Source: Rickettsiales bacterium (lineage in GTDB: Bacteria > Pseudomonadota > Alphaproteobacteria > Rickettsiales > UBA3002). From it: a stretch of DNA of 34,333 nucleotides. Position numbers and translations under genes: made by a program. Location: positions 1 through 34,333 of the forward strand of contig JALEGK010000049.1 of NCBI GenBank assembly GCA_022763105.1. The letters run 5' to 3'. The notes beneath the pieces were generated by a model. The model had not been told where the DNA came from and did no database searches. It worked only from the letters and a program-made list of their open reading frames with translations. Positions 17,720-25,757 of this stretch are shown here, piece by piece; the first letter of the stretch is position 1; each line of letters begins with the position of its first letter.

Positions 17720-20700
17720 TAAGCCGCTACCGACAAGCCAATCACTACCGGCTCTCCATCAAGTTGTTGCTCAATACAATGCGCTGAACCATTTGCATCA
17801 CCCTGCTCTAAACTCACCGCCAATGTCTGCTCAGAAATATAGTCAGCAAATTGTGCAATCGCGCCACTAGAAGATTGTGACACACTCAAACGCAACGCTA
17901 TACGATCTGACACATTCAAGCCTGCATCTTTTCGCGCCTGCTGAATCAAGCGCACCAAGTCACGTGCCTTGCCTTCTGCTTCAAGCTCTGGCGTGACGTT
18001 CAAATCGAGCACAACCAGTGCGTCATTGGTAGACAGCGCCTGCGTGCCTTTGCTGTCTTTAGCTTGTAGTTGCAGCACATATTCTTCCGGCAGTAATTCC
18101 TCACCACCGACAATCATCTTGCCGTCTTTCTGTTCCCACTCACCATTGCGCGCAGCGCCACCAACGGCTTTCATTTTCGGCCCTAAGCGTTTACCCGCAA
18201 CAGGGAAATGAATGGTCAGTTTGTAATCAGCAATCGCTTCCAAATCGTCAGAAAAAATAATTTCTTTAACATTCACCTCATCGGCAATCAGTGCTTCGTA
18301 ATCTTTCAAGCGCGTTGCACCATCACCATATAATGTTGCAGAAGCAAGTGGCTGGCGAATACGAATCGTCTCGGCATTTCGAATCGATAGAATCGCATTA
18401 CACGCATCGCGCACACGATCCATATCACTCACCAAATCATCCGCCGATGCAATGGCAGATGCATCCGGATAATCGGCCAAATGCACGGACTCTCCACCGC
18501 TCAATCCGGCATAAACGCTCTCGGTTACCATTGGCAGCAATGGCGCAACGGCACGGCACATCATGTGCAGCACAGAGTAAAGTGTATTGTAAGCCGATTG
18601 CTTATCCGCATCCTGCTCTTCCTTCCAGAAGCGGTTACGGTTACGGCGAATATACCAGTTATTGAGCACTTCAAAAAACTGCGTGATCGCAACACATGCT
18701 GCAGGTGTATCATACGCATCCAGCGATGCTTCCACCTTCTCAATCACGTCCTTGCACTTCGCTAAAATATAGCGATCCATGACATCTGTTGAACTCAAAT
18801 CAAACGCGGCTTTCGCACCATCCGCATTCGCATAGAGGGTGAAGAAATTATACGCACTCCAGATCGGTTTAATATACAGACGAATCGCGTCATGAATAAA
18901 TTTGCCTTCAGGATCAAGCAACAATTCCGAACCGCGCATAATCGGTGACGACATCATAAACCAGCGCAGCGCATCCGAGCCGTATTTATCGAACAGCACT
19001 TTCGGATCCATATAGTTCTTTAAGCGCTTCGAAAGCTTACGCCCCTGATCATCAAGCACCACACCATGACAGATACAGTTTTTAAACGGAATGCGATCAA
19101 ACAACGCAACACTCAACACAAACATGCTGTAGAACCAGCCACGCGTTTGCGCTTCATACTCCACGATAAAGTCTGCCGGAAAATGCTCTTCAAACCATTC
19201 TTTATTCTCGAATGGGTAATGCACCTGCGCATACGGCATCGAGCCAGACTCAAACCAGCAATCAAACACATCTTCAACGCGCGTGTAAGTCTCGCCATTT
19301 TCTTCAATGACCACCTCATCAATGTAAGGGCGGTGCAGATCATCAATTTTCTTGCCGCTGGCAGCTTCCAGTTCTGCAATCGATCCGAATACTTTGATCT
19401 TACCAGATTCAGAACGCCATACCGGAATTGGGCAACCCCAGAAACGTGAACGCGAAATTGACCATTCGCGCGCATTCTCAATCCATTTACCAAAGCGACC
19501 ATCTTTAATATGACCCGGAATCCAATTCACATCTTGGTTCAGCTCAACCATACGATCGCGGAATTGCGGCACATCGACAAACCAACTCGACATCGCCTTG
19601 TAAATAATCGGCTCATCGGTTCGCCAGCAATGCGGATAATTGTGTTTGTAATCTTCTTGTTTAACGAGCTGGCCACGAAGTTTAAGCCAGTTAATAATGC
19701 GCAAATTCGCCAAACCATATTTCTCTAGCTGCGCATCGGTATAAGGCTCGGCATCGCATGTGCCCGTGGTCTGTTTAATGACATTCAGACCTTGCAACGA
19801 AAGCGATGGGTTTGCCGCTTCCAACTCTTCTTTTGTGATTTGGAAATATGGTCCAACCACATGCATGAATTGCACGTCTTTGACATAACGCATGCCAATC
19901 GACTCCACCATATCCTTCGCACGCCAATTAGGTGGACGTACACCACCGGCAATCGTCTCAAATCCTTTTTGCTCAAATCCCCAATGCATCACTGCATGGC
20001 ATAGCTCGCGCCCATATCCGCCATGCCAGAACTCTGGCAATAGCGCAGCACGCAAGGTGGGCAGTGCTTCCATATCATCGGTTTGTGCATAAAAGCTTAA
20101 ACCCGCACGCCCCATAAATGCGCCCGTTTCTTTATGCTCTACCACCCATTGACCATAACCATGCTCTTCAAAGTGTTTAAGGTTATTGGCGAAATCTTCT
20201 CTTGCTTGCTCCACACTCATCGTGCCGTCATTGACGGTTTCCATGACAGTCGCATTCGTGTGCAGCTCAATAAATTTTGCTTCATCTTCGGGTGTTGGCA
20301 CGCGCAAGGTGCATCGGCGACTATCCAAGCCACCATCATCATGAATGCTCACGGCAGGCAAATCGAAGATGGCTGAAGTGTACTTCCCTTCGCCGTCTAC
20401 CGGCACGATGGTAGGAATACCAGCCTCAGATGCGATGCGTTGGTCATCCTCACCAAAGCCTGGCGCGATATGGACGATACCCGTACCTGAGCCTTCTTCA
20501 ATAAAGTCACCTTCAATAATTTGGAATGCCTTTTCTGTACCCGCGAAATATGGGAAGAGTGGTTCGTAGGTAAGACCTAAAAGTTTCGCACCGTTGATTG
20601 TGACTGGTGCATCACCTTCTTCGTCATAACCCAGCTCTTTTGCGTATGTACCAAGCGATGCTTTCGCAACGACATAACAATTGCCATCTTTCTCAACTGC

Positions 20701-21486
20701 CACATACTCCATCTCAGGGCTTGCAGCTAACGCTAGATTACTCGGCAGAGTCCAAGGCGTCGTCGTCCATGCGCAAACATAATAATTCTCTGCTTCCGGC
20801 GCACCTTCCGGTTTGTCTTTCAGCTTAAACGCAACGGTAATCGCCTTGTCTTCTTTCTCACGTGTCGCATCATCTAGACGAATCTCTGATGTAGATAACA
20901 CCGTCTCCGCCGACCAGCTATAAGGCATCACCTTGAAGCCTTGCGTGACATAGCCTTTTTTATACAACTCCGAAAATGCCCAGATGACTGACTCCATGAA
21001 CGGAGTGTCCATGGTCTTATAGTCATTATCGAAATCCACCCAGCGCGCCTGACGGTTCACATAATAGCGCCAGTCGCCGGCATAACGCATCACGCTCGTG
21101 CGGCAATATTCATTAAAATTCGCAATACCATGATCGATGATGTTCTTACGGCCTGATATACCTAAGCCCTTCTCCGCTTCCATCTCGGCAGGCAGACCAT
21201 GACAGTCCCACCCGAAGCGACGCTCCACACGCTCACCCTTCATCGTGTGATAGCGTGCAAACAAATCTTTCACAAAGCCGGTCAGCAAATGGCCATGATG
21301 CGGCAAACCATTGGCAAATGGCGGGCCATCATAGAACACATATTCATTATTCGCGCCCGCTTTGGTCGCGTCGCGCTGCTCAACCGACTGCTTAAACGTG
21401 TCGCCTTCTTCCCAACGTTTAATGACCTGCTCTTCCAGCGAGGCGAAATCAGGTGAAGAATCTATTTCCGGATAATGTGTACTCAT
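17719..21486 (-). CDS. ileS: Isoleucyl-tRNA synthetase with an internal GNAT acetyltransferase domain
   Basis: 1255 residues; ordinary IleRS of this long, eukaryote/Rickettsia-like class are about 170-200 residues shorter. Charges tRNA-Ile with isoleucine in the cytosol. Class I signatures: HHGH (about 63-66) in LPHHGHLLTG, and KLSKR (817-821) as the KMSKS loop. CP1 editing domain: WTTTPWTLPSN (240-250, with T241-T243), H339 and D348 in the VHIAPGFGEDD block, all consistent with a working editing site. Between IFDLP (about 377) and SLSLQGLNVIK (from 561) lies a full GNAT domain, after which IleRS sequence resumes (WLKLRGQLVKQEDYKHNYPHCWRTD). The C-terminal anticodon-binding region follows. 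The start ATG has no clear ribosome site and a TATACT hexamer lies only 13 bases before it. Followed by gpsA with a one-base overlap. Confidence 0.97.
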   Translation of the reverse strand: MSTHYPEIDSSPDFASLEEQVIKRWEEGDTFKQSVEQRDATKAGANNEYVFYDGPPFANGLPHHGHLLTGFVKDLFARYHTMKGERVERRFGWDCHGLPAEMEAEKGLGISGRKNIIDHGIANFNEYCRTSVMRYAGDWRYYVNRQARWVDFDNDYKTMDTPFMESVIWAFSELYKKGYVTQGFKVMPYSWSAETVLSTSEIRLDDATREKEDKAITVAFKLKDKPEGAPEAENYYVCAWTTTPWTLPSNLALAASPEMEYVAVEKDGNCYVVAKASLGTYAKELGYDEEGDAPVTINGAKLLGLTYEPLFPYFAGTEKAFQIIEGDFIEEGSGTGIVHIAPGFGEDDQRIASEAGIPTIVPVDGEGKYTSAIFDLPAVSIHDDGGLDSRRCTLRVPTPEDEAKFIELHTNATVMETVNDGTMSVEQAREDFANNLKHFEEHGYGQWVVEHKETGAFMGRAGLSFYAQTDDMEALPTLRAALLPEFWHGGYGRELCHAVMHWGFEQKGFETIAGGVRPPNWRAKDMVESIGMRYVKDVQFMHVVGPYFQITKEELEAANPSLSLQGLNVIKQTTGTCDAEPYTDAQLEKYGLANLRIINWLKLRGQLVKQEDYKHNYPHCWRTDEPIIYKAMSSWFVDVPQFRDRMVELNQDVNWIPGHIKDGRFGKWIENAREWSISRSRFWGCPIPVWRSESGKIKVFGSIAELEAASGKKIDDLHRPYIDEVVIEENGETYTRVEDVFDCWFESGSMPYAQVHYPFENKEWFEEHFPADFIVEYEAQTRGWFYSMFVLSVALFDRIPFKNCICHGVVLDDQGRKLSKRLKNYMDPKVLFDKYGSDALRWFMMSSPIMRGSELLLDPEGKFIHDAIRLYIKPIWSAYNFFTLYANADGAKAAFDLSSTDVMDRYILAKCKDVIEKVEASLDAYDTPAACVAITQFFEVLNNWYIRRNRNRFWKEEQDADKQSAYNTLYSVLHMMCRAVAPLLPMVTESVYAGLSGGESVHLADYPDASAIASADDLVSDMDRVRDACNAILSIRNAETIRIRQPLASATLYGDGATRLKDYEALIADEVNVKEIIFSDDLEAIADYKLTIHFPVAGKRLGPKMKAVGGAARNGEWEQKDGKMIVGGEELLPEEYVLQLQAKDSKGTQALSTNDALVVLDLNVTPELEAEGKARDLVRLIQQARKDAGLNVSDRIALRLSVSQSSSGAIAQFADYISEQTLAVSLEQGDANGSAHCIEQQLDGEPVVIGLSVAA
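19807..20355 (-). other. In-frame GNAT (RimJ/RimL-like) domain inserted in ileS
   Basis: Codes for about residues 378-560 of IleRS. It starts with LDSRRCTLRVPTPEDEAKF, matching the opening of Acetyltransf_3-type GNATs, continues with YGQWVVEHKETGAFMGRAGL (the two central strands), the acetyl-CoA pyrophosphate-binding helix region LLPEFWHGGYGRELCHAV (motif A, G-x-G-like), then GFETIAGGVRPPNWRAKDMVESIGMRYV (motif B with the Asn-x-x-S/A helix and GF/GM end). All GNAT elements are present in order, so the domain looks complete and potentially active. Codon use does not visibly differ from flanking ileS. Short similar strings at the borders (PAVSI and PSLSL) could be a trace of the insertion event. 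Confidence 0.88.
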
Positions 21487-21498
21487 AATGTTTAATCA

Positions 21499-21504
21499 GT
21501 ATAT
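21499..21504 (-). promoter_or_regulatory. Possible -10 element of ileS
   Basis: TATACT on the minus strand, ending 12 bases before the ileS ATG at 21486. Transcription from it would give a leader of only about 5 bases, consistent with the absence of a ribosome site. The -35 candidate (TTCTAG, 16 bases upstream) matches only 3 of 6 positions. Confidence 0.3.
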
Positions 21505-21655
21505 CTGCTGTTTTTGAGGCTAGAACATAACGGTTTTGGTATGAATAAGACAATCACTAATTAACAGTGCCCAAAACTAGGTGAAAAGCCGACTTACCGC
21601 TTGTGAAACCACCATTTTGTCGATAAATTCTGTGTTTAATGTATGGAATAATGCT

Positions 21656-22093
21656 ATGATTGAACGACGACTCACCCACCGATTGACCAAATATTGGGAG
21701 CTAATCCGCAAAGATCAGCCCTTACCCCGCTTTGAAAAATTCAACAGCGCCGCCGTGGATGACGTCTTTGCTACCTGCATGATTTTAAAGGTCAATAACC
21801 TGCCCAACGATAAGCTCAGCTATACCTTCTACCAAATGGGCAAAAAACTACGCGATTTATACAATGAAGACCTGACCGGCAACACGCTAAACCCCTCTCA
21901 GCGTATGTTTAAAGGTGCTACAGTCATCAAGCGCGCCGATGAGATGGCTAAGACGCTAGAGCCTATCTATGATGGCGGCCAATTCATCAATAGCGACAAT
22001 AAAGTCATCAAATTCCGCTCATGCCTGTTACCTTTTGGGTTTGACGGACATATGACACATATGTTAGCCGGACTGTCTTGGCGCGAATTTTAA
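21656..22093 (+). CDS. PAS-domain protein of the alphaproteobacterial PAS_5 type
   Basis: 145 residues from ATG at 21656. The pattern RLTKYWELIRKDQPLPRFEKFN at the N-terminus, then ...YTFYQMGKKLRDLYNEDLTG (the strand and helix typical of this small PAS family) and a C-terminal strand pair (SCLLPFG...HMLAGLSW) match PAS_5/DUF1567-type proteins, common in alphaproteobacteria. They are single-domain proteins of unknown signalling role. The reading frame is open from a GTG at 21581, but the ATG at 21656 fits the family N-terminus and has GGAA upstream. It is divergent from ileS across a 169-base gap and is followed by the MetC-like gene after 15 bases, so these two may be co-transcribed. Confidence 0.8.
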   Translation: MIERRLTHRLTKYWELIRKDQPLPRFEKFNSAAVDDVFATCMILKVNNLPNDKLSYTFYQMGKKLRDLYNEDLTGNTLNPSQRMFKGATVIKRADEMAKTLEPIYDGGQFINSDNKVIKFRSCLLPFGFDGHMTHMLAGLSWREF

Positions 22094-22108
22094 AATTGAG
22101 GTAAGGCT

Positions 22109-23278
22109 ATGAAAGAAGCAACCAAGCTCGTATCATTAGGGCGTAACGCAAAGCGTGACTGCGGCTCGGTAAATCCGCCCGTGCACCGTACGTCTACGGT
22201 ACTATTCGATAATTTCGCTCAAATGCGCGATTACGAAGCAGGTCGTAACGATCACCCGGGCTACGCACGCCACGGCACACCGACCATCCGCGCGCTAGAA
22301 GAAGCCATCTGCGAGCTAGAGGGCGGCGATTATTGCTGCATTACCGCTAGCGGCCAATCCGCAACCGTTCTAGCCATTATCGCATTTGCTAAAGCAGGCG
22401 ATCACTTCTTAATCTCAGACAGCATCTATGCCAGCACGCGCTTCTTTGTTGAGCGTGAAGCAGAACGTTTAGGGTTAGAATATACGTTCTACAACCCAAC
22501 CTCGACAGCCGAAGAGCTGGAAGCGATGATTAAGCCAAACACGGTGTTCATTTATGTTGAAAGCCCCGGCTCGCTCACCTTTGAAATGCAAGACGTGCCA
22601 GCCATTGCGAAAATGGCGCATGCTAATGATTTGCTGGTTATCTCTGATAGCACATGGGCGACACCTTTGGGCCAAGATGCCTTTGGTTTGGGCATTGATG
22701 TCTCGATCCAATCGGTCACCAAATATATCGCGGCTCACTCTGATCTGATGATGGGTGCCATCACGGTAAAAGAACCACACGCCAAACGCCTAAAAACAGC
22801 GCATCACCTTTATGCGATGATTCCGGGCGCAGACAATGCCTATCTAGCGCTCAGAGGATTGCGTAGCATGGCCGTTCGTATGCCTCAGCACGAGGCATCG
22901 ACCTTAAAAGTGGCTAAACACCTTCAAACCAAGTCCTGCATTGAGCGCGTGCTATACCCTGCTCTGCCTGAAGATCCAGGCCATGCACTCTGGAAGCGTG
23001 ATTTGACACTAGCATGCGGCCTGTTCGGAATCTTACTCAAAGACGGCTCGGAAAATAAAGTCGCCGCCTTCATCGACTCACTCCATCATTTCGGCCTAGG
23101 CTATAGTTGGGGCGGTTATGAAAGTTTGGTTACTGGCTACCAACCAAACACCATACGCTCCGCGTCTAACTGGTCAGAAGATGACTGGATTATCCGTCTG
23201 CATATCGGCTTAGAGAATGTCGATGACTTACTAGAAGACCTCGATCAGGCTGTCAGCGCAATGGAGAGCGTTAGCTAA
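22109..23278 (+). CDS. metC: Cystathionine beta-lyase (MetC-type, PLP-dependent)
   Basis: 389 residues, Cys/Met-metabolism PLP family. Seen: YARHGTPT (Y52 and R54 contact PLP phosphate), TASGQSATVLAI, ISDSTWATPLGQDAFGLGIDVSIQSVTKYIAAHSDLMMG with the Schiff-base lysine K205, and SWGGYESLV near the C-terminus. The SWGGYESL block and the 'KYIAAHSD' form favour cystathionine beta-lyase over gamma-synthase or gamma-lyase. The reaction splits cystathionine to homocysteine, pyruvate and ammonia in methionine biosynthesis. AGGTAAG precedes the start. It converges on the HupE-like gene with no gap between the two stops. Confidence 0.92.
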   Translation: MKEATKLVSLGRNAKRDCGSVNPPVHRTSTVLFDNFAQMRDYEAGRNDHPGYARHGTPTIRALEEAICELEGGDYCCITASGQSATVLAIIAFAKAGDHFLISDSIYASTRFFVEREAERLGLEYTFYNPTSTAEELEAMIKPNTVFIYVESPGSLTFEMQDVPAIAKMAHANDLLVISDSTWATPLGQDAFGLGIDVSIQSVTKYIAAHSDLMMGAITVKEPHAKRLKTAHHLYAMIPGADNAYLALRGLRSMAVRMPQHEASTLKVAKHLQTKSCIERVLYPALPEDPGHALWKRDLTLACGLFGILLKDGSENKVAAFIDSLHHFGLGYSWGGYESLVTGYQPNTIRSASNWSEDDWIIRLHIGLENVDDLLEDLDQAVSAMESVS

Positions 23279-23830
23279 CTAATCGTTACGTGTGATGTTA
23301 TCGCTACGAAGCGTCAGCCCAAAGCTGGCCGCTGTTGCCAATATCAGGGCGAAAGACAAAATATTACCGATCATAAAGTAAAGCGGCGAGGCAATGTCTG
23401 GTACTAATTCGCCGTAATACATACCAAAATGAAACCCGACCGATGCCGCCAACACCACGGCAATAATTTCAGTGCGTTTTTTGACAAGCGACATGACAAT
23501 GCCAAACAAAATCACTGAACCTAAAAGAAACATGGGCATTAGCTTGAATATGCGATGATCAAGCACAACGGTCATGCCGACCACATAAAGCAGAATGAAT
23601 GATAGCGGCATTAGCAACAACGCATTCTGGCGAATGATACTGGCACTCAGCCCAATCACTAACAGGACAATCAAATGATACGTATGCTCAATCGGCGTGG
23701 TAAAGCCCGCACTCACCCCAGCACTCGATGCGCCAGTGGTGGGCTGCAAAATAAGAAACGGCATCGCCCCAAGTAAGAAAATACTTGCGAAGAGAATAAT
23801 AAAGCGTTTACTCGTCATGAACTCGGACAT
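23279..23830 (-). CDS. HupE/UreJ-like membrane protein
   Basis: 183 residues from ATG at 23830 (ATG at 23818 is also possible). Six or so hydrophobic helices: a signal-like first helix (about 9-30), then GFTTPIEHTYHLIVLLVIGLSAS, LLLMPLSFILLYVVGM, MPMFLLGSVILFGIVMSL, IIAVVLAASVGFHFGMYYGEL, and YFMIGNILSFALILATAASFGL. The order and the IEH...GL and GFHFGMYYGE blocks follow HupE/UreJ secondary nickel or metal transporters. But the canonical metal-binding HPxxGxDHxxxM motif is reduced to TTPIEHTYHLI, so metal transport is uncertain. It diverges from the ModA-like gene across 46 bases. Family assignment is moderate. Confidence 0.7.
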   Translation of the reverse strand: MSEFMTSKRFIILFASIFLLGAMPFLILQPTTGASSAGVSAGFTTPIEHTYHLIVLLVIGLSASIIRQNALLLMPLSFILLYVVGMTVVLDHRIFKLMPMFLLGSVILFGIVMSLVKKRTEIIAVVLAASVGFHFGMYYGELVPDIASPLYFMIGNILSFALILATAASFGLTLRSDNITRND

Positions 23831-23876
23831 GCTTGCCAGCCGGAATTTAATTAACAAATCTTTACCATTAGGACTT

Positions 23877-24662
23877 ATGATTGCAAGAGCTATCTCCCTT
23901 ATTGTGATTGTGCTGAGCTTATGCACAGCCAACCAGACGCTCGCAAAAATGGTAGAGCAGCCGCAGATTAGTATTCTCGCTGACCCAACGCTAACCATTC
24001 CCTTAACTCAGATCGCGCGCGACTATGCCGCCCAACATCAGGTGAGCATTACCACCTCCTATGCCGCCACGCGCGAGCAAGAACAGCGAATCGCCAAAGG
24101 CATGGAAGCCGATATTTTTATCACCACGCTAGAAGACTCGATTAAAGATCTGAAGAACCAAGGGTTGGTAGATGTCTATTCGCAAATCCCCATCGCCAAA
24201 AACCGGTTGGTCATTGCGACGCTCAAAGACAACCCGATTGAGCTGATCCTGATTCGTAACCTCGCACTCGCTGGCGCACTATCAAAACAAAGTGCGCACT
24301 TTACCTTTGCATTGGGTGATCCAGAGTTTCAGGCAGTGGGAAGTTACGGCCTAGAAGCATTACGCAATTTCAACCTCGCAAGTGAGCTGGAACCTTTCTT
24401 TATCTTCCTGCAATCACCCGCCGATCTGCATAAGACGGTTGCTAGCGACAACTCATACGGCGTCATGTTCCAATCCGAAGTCGCACGCAATAAAGATTTA
24501 AAAGCACTCGATGTCTTCCCCGAAAATGTCCACCGCCCAATCATCTATCAGGCTGTGGTAGTCGCGGGCGAACACATGGCCGCCGCACGCGAATTCATGC
24601 AGCACCTAACATCGCCAGAAGCACTGACTATTTTGAAATCTTACGGATTTGAAGCACCTTAA
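23877..24662 (+). CDS. ModA-like periplasmic substrate-binding protein
   Basis: 261 residues from ATG at 23877, preceded by AGGA. A clear signal peptide (about 1-23, hydrophobic core then SLCTANQTLA) directs it to the periplasm. The mature part follows the ModA/WtpA fold: ISILADPTLTIPLTQIARDYA, ADIFITTLEDSIKDLKNQGLV, IAKNRLVIA, ALGDPEFQAVGSYGLEAL, and a final REFMQHLTSPEALTILKSYGFE. The usual oxyanion-contacting Ser in FAGSG-type loops is replaced (here TTSYAATREQEQ), so ligand may not be molybdate. No modB, modC or other transporter gene is adjacent. The frame is open upstream to 23697, but that part overlaps the divergent HupE-like gene and lacks a start site. Confidence 0.82.
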   Translation: MIARAISLIVIVLSLCTANQTLAKMVEQPQISILADPTLTIPLTQIARDYAAQHQVSITTSYAATREQEQRIAKGMEADIFITTLEDSIKDLKNQGLVDVYSQIPIAKNRLVIATLKDNPIELILIRNLALAGALSKQSAHFTFALGDPEFQAVGSYGLEALRNFNLASELEPFFIFLQSPADLHKTVASDNSYGVMFQSEVARNKDLKALDVFPENVHRPIIYQAVVVAGEHMAAAREFMQHLTSPEALTILKSYGFEAP

Positions 24663-25699
24663 GAGGCAAGCTCCTCTAACGGCCAACGCGCTCTTGGCTC
24701 TATCAACAAATCATCGATCAACCCCAGCGTAAAGCGCTCGAGTCCCGCCCATGCGATCATCGCACCATTATCGGTGCATAATGCCGGAGGCGGCACCACC
24801 AAATCAACATCATGCTCGGCGGTAAATGCCTGCATCGCTCTAGCAATCGCCTGATTCGCCGCCACGCCACCAGTAATCACAAACGGCAATGATGTATAGC
24901 CCAACTCAGCCGCCATATGCATGGCGTTGGAGCTACGCGCCAGTAAAATATCGATCACCGTGCGCTGAAACGAAGCGGCAACATCGGCTTTCACCTGCTC
25001 ATCCAGATTGCCGTCTGCATCCGCGCGCTCGCGTAACGCATAACGAATCGCAGTTTTTAAACCAGACAGAGACACATCGCAGCCCGGCTTATCTTTTAGC
25101 GGCATCGGAAAATCGAACGCCTGTGCATCGCCCTGCAACGCCAGTTTCTCAATCGCTGGCCCACCCGGATAAGGCAAGCCCATCATCTTCGCGCATTTAT
25201 CGAATGCTTCACCCAGCGCGTCATCGATACTGGTGCCAAGCACGTGGTACTTACCCACACCTTCGACCACCGCATACATAAAATGCCCACCCGATACCAA
25301 AAGCATCAGATAGGGAAAGGCAACATCGCTAGTAAGACGCGGCGTTAGTGCATGCCCTTCTAAATGGTTCACACCAATGATGGGTTTATCGTAAATCGCT
25401 GCCAGCGTTTTAGCGCTCATCACCCCCACAATTACGCCACCAATCAGCCCTGGCCCAGATGTCACAGCAATTGCATCCACATCATCCATGCTCAGTGCTG
25501 TATCTTTCAAGGCTTGGCCCAAGACCGGCTCTAACCACTCCACATGAGAGCGCGCAGCAATCTCCGGCACCACGCCGCCATATGCTGCATGTTGCTCTAG
25601 CTGCGTTTTCACCACATTGGCATGGATGTGCTTATGCTCATCCACAATCGCCACAGAGGTCTCATCACAGCTCGATTCTATTCCTAGCACGAATGTCAT
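24659..25699 (-). CDS. tsaD: tRNA N6-adenosine threonylcarbamoyltransferase
   Basis: 346 residues. Transfers the threonylcarbamoyl group to A37 of tRNAs reading ANN codons, with TsaB and TsaE. Seen: VLGIESSCDETSVAIV at the N-terminus, PEIAARSHVE, TSGPGLIGGVIVG, the metal-binding H112-x-x-x-H116 in NHLEGH, LMLLVSGGHFMY, LGTSIDDALGEAFDK, YPGGPAIEKL and LCTDNGAMIAWAG. All key residues intact. Start at ATG 25699; the frame is open to 25792 but the family N-terminus begins at MTFVLGIESS and an earlier start would overlap hemC. Divergent from hemC across 58 bases, an arrangement common in alphaproteobacteria. It overlaps the converging ModA-like gene by four bases at the 3' end. Confidence 0.97.
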   Translation of the reverse strand: MTFVLGIESSCDETSVAIVDEHKHIHANVVKTQLEQHAAYGGVVPEIAARSHVEWLEPVLGQALKDTALSMDDVDAIAVTSGPGLIGGVIVGVMSAKTLAAIYDKPIIGVNHLEGHALTPRLTSDVAFPYLMLLVSGGHFMYAVVEGVGKYHVLGTSIDDALGEAFDKCAKMMGLPYPGGPAIEKLALQGDAQAFDFPMPLKDKPGCDVSLSGLKTAIRYALRERADADGNLDEQVKADVAASFQRTVIDILLARSSNAMHMAAELGYTSLPFVITGGVAANQAIARAMQAFTAEHDVDLVVPPPALCTDNGAMIAWAGLERFTLGLIDDLLIEPRARWPLEELAS

Positions 25700-25757
25700 G
25701 GGAACGTTTCTAAGCTTTCCCTTGGCGTTTGACAAGCAACAGGCTAGAAAAGCAGCC

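Noticed and set aside
17719..21486. The GNAT segment of ileS as an assembly chimera or a frameshifted second gene
   Set aside because: The frame is continuous through both borders, the domain is complete, codon use is like the flanks, and conserved IleRS sequence resumes exactly in register.
23697..23876. N-terminal extension of the ModA-like gene
   Set aside because: It overlaps the opposite-strand HupE-like gene and would bury the clear signal peptide that starts at 23877.
23831..23998. N-terminal extension of the HupE-like gene over the ModA-like gene
   Set aside because: Overlaps the ModA start region; residues before the ATG at 23830 show no family likeness.
25617..25757. N-terminal extension of hemC overlapping tsaD
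   Set aside because: It would run antisense through the tsaD start; the conserved HemC N-terminus (RIATRASQLALAQA) begins just after the ATG at 25758.
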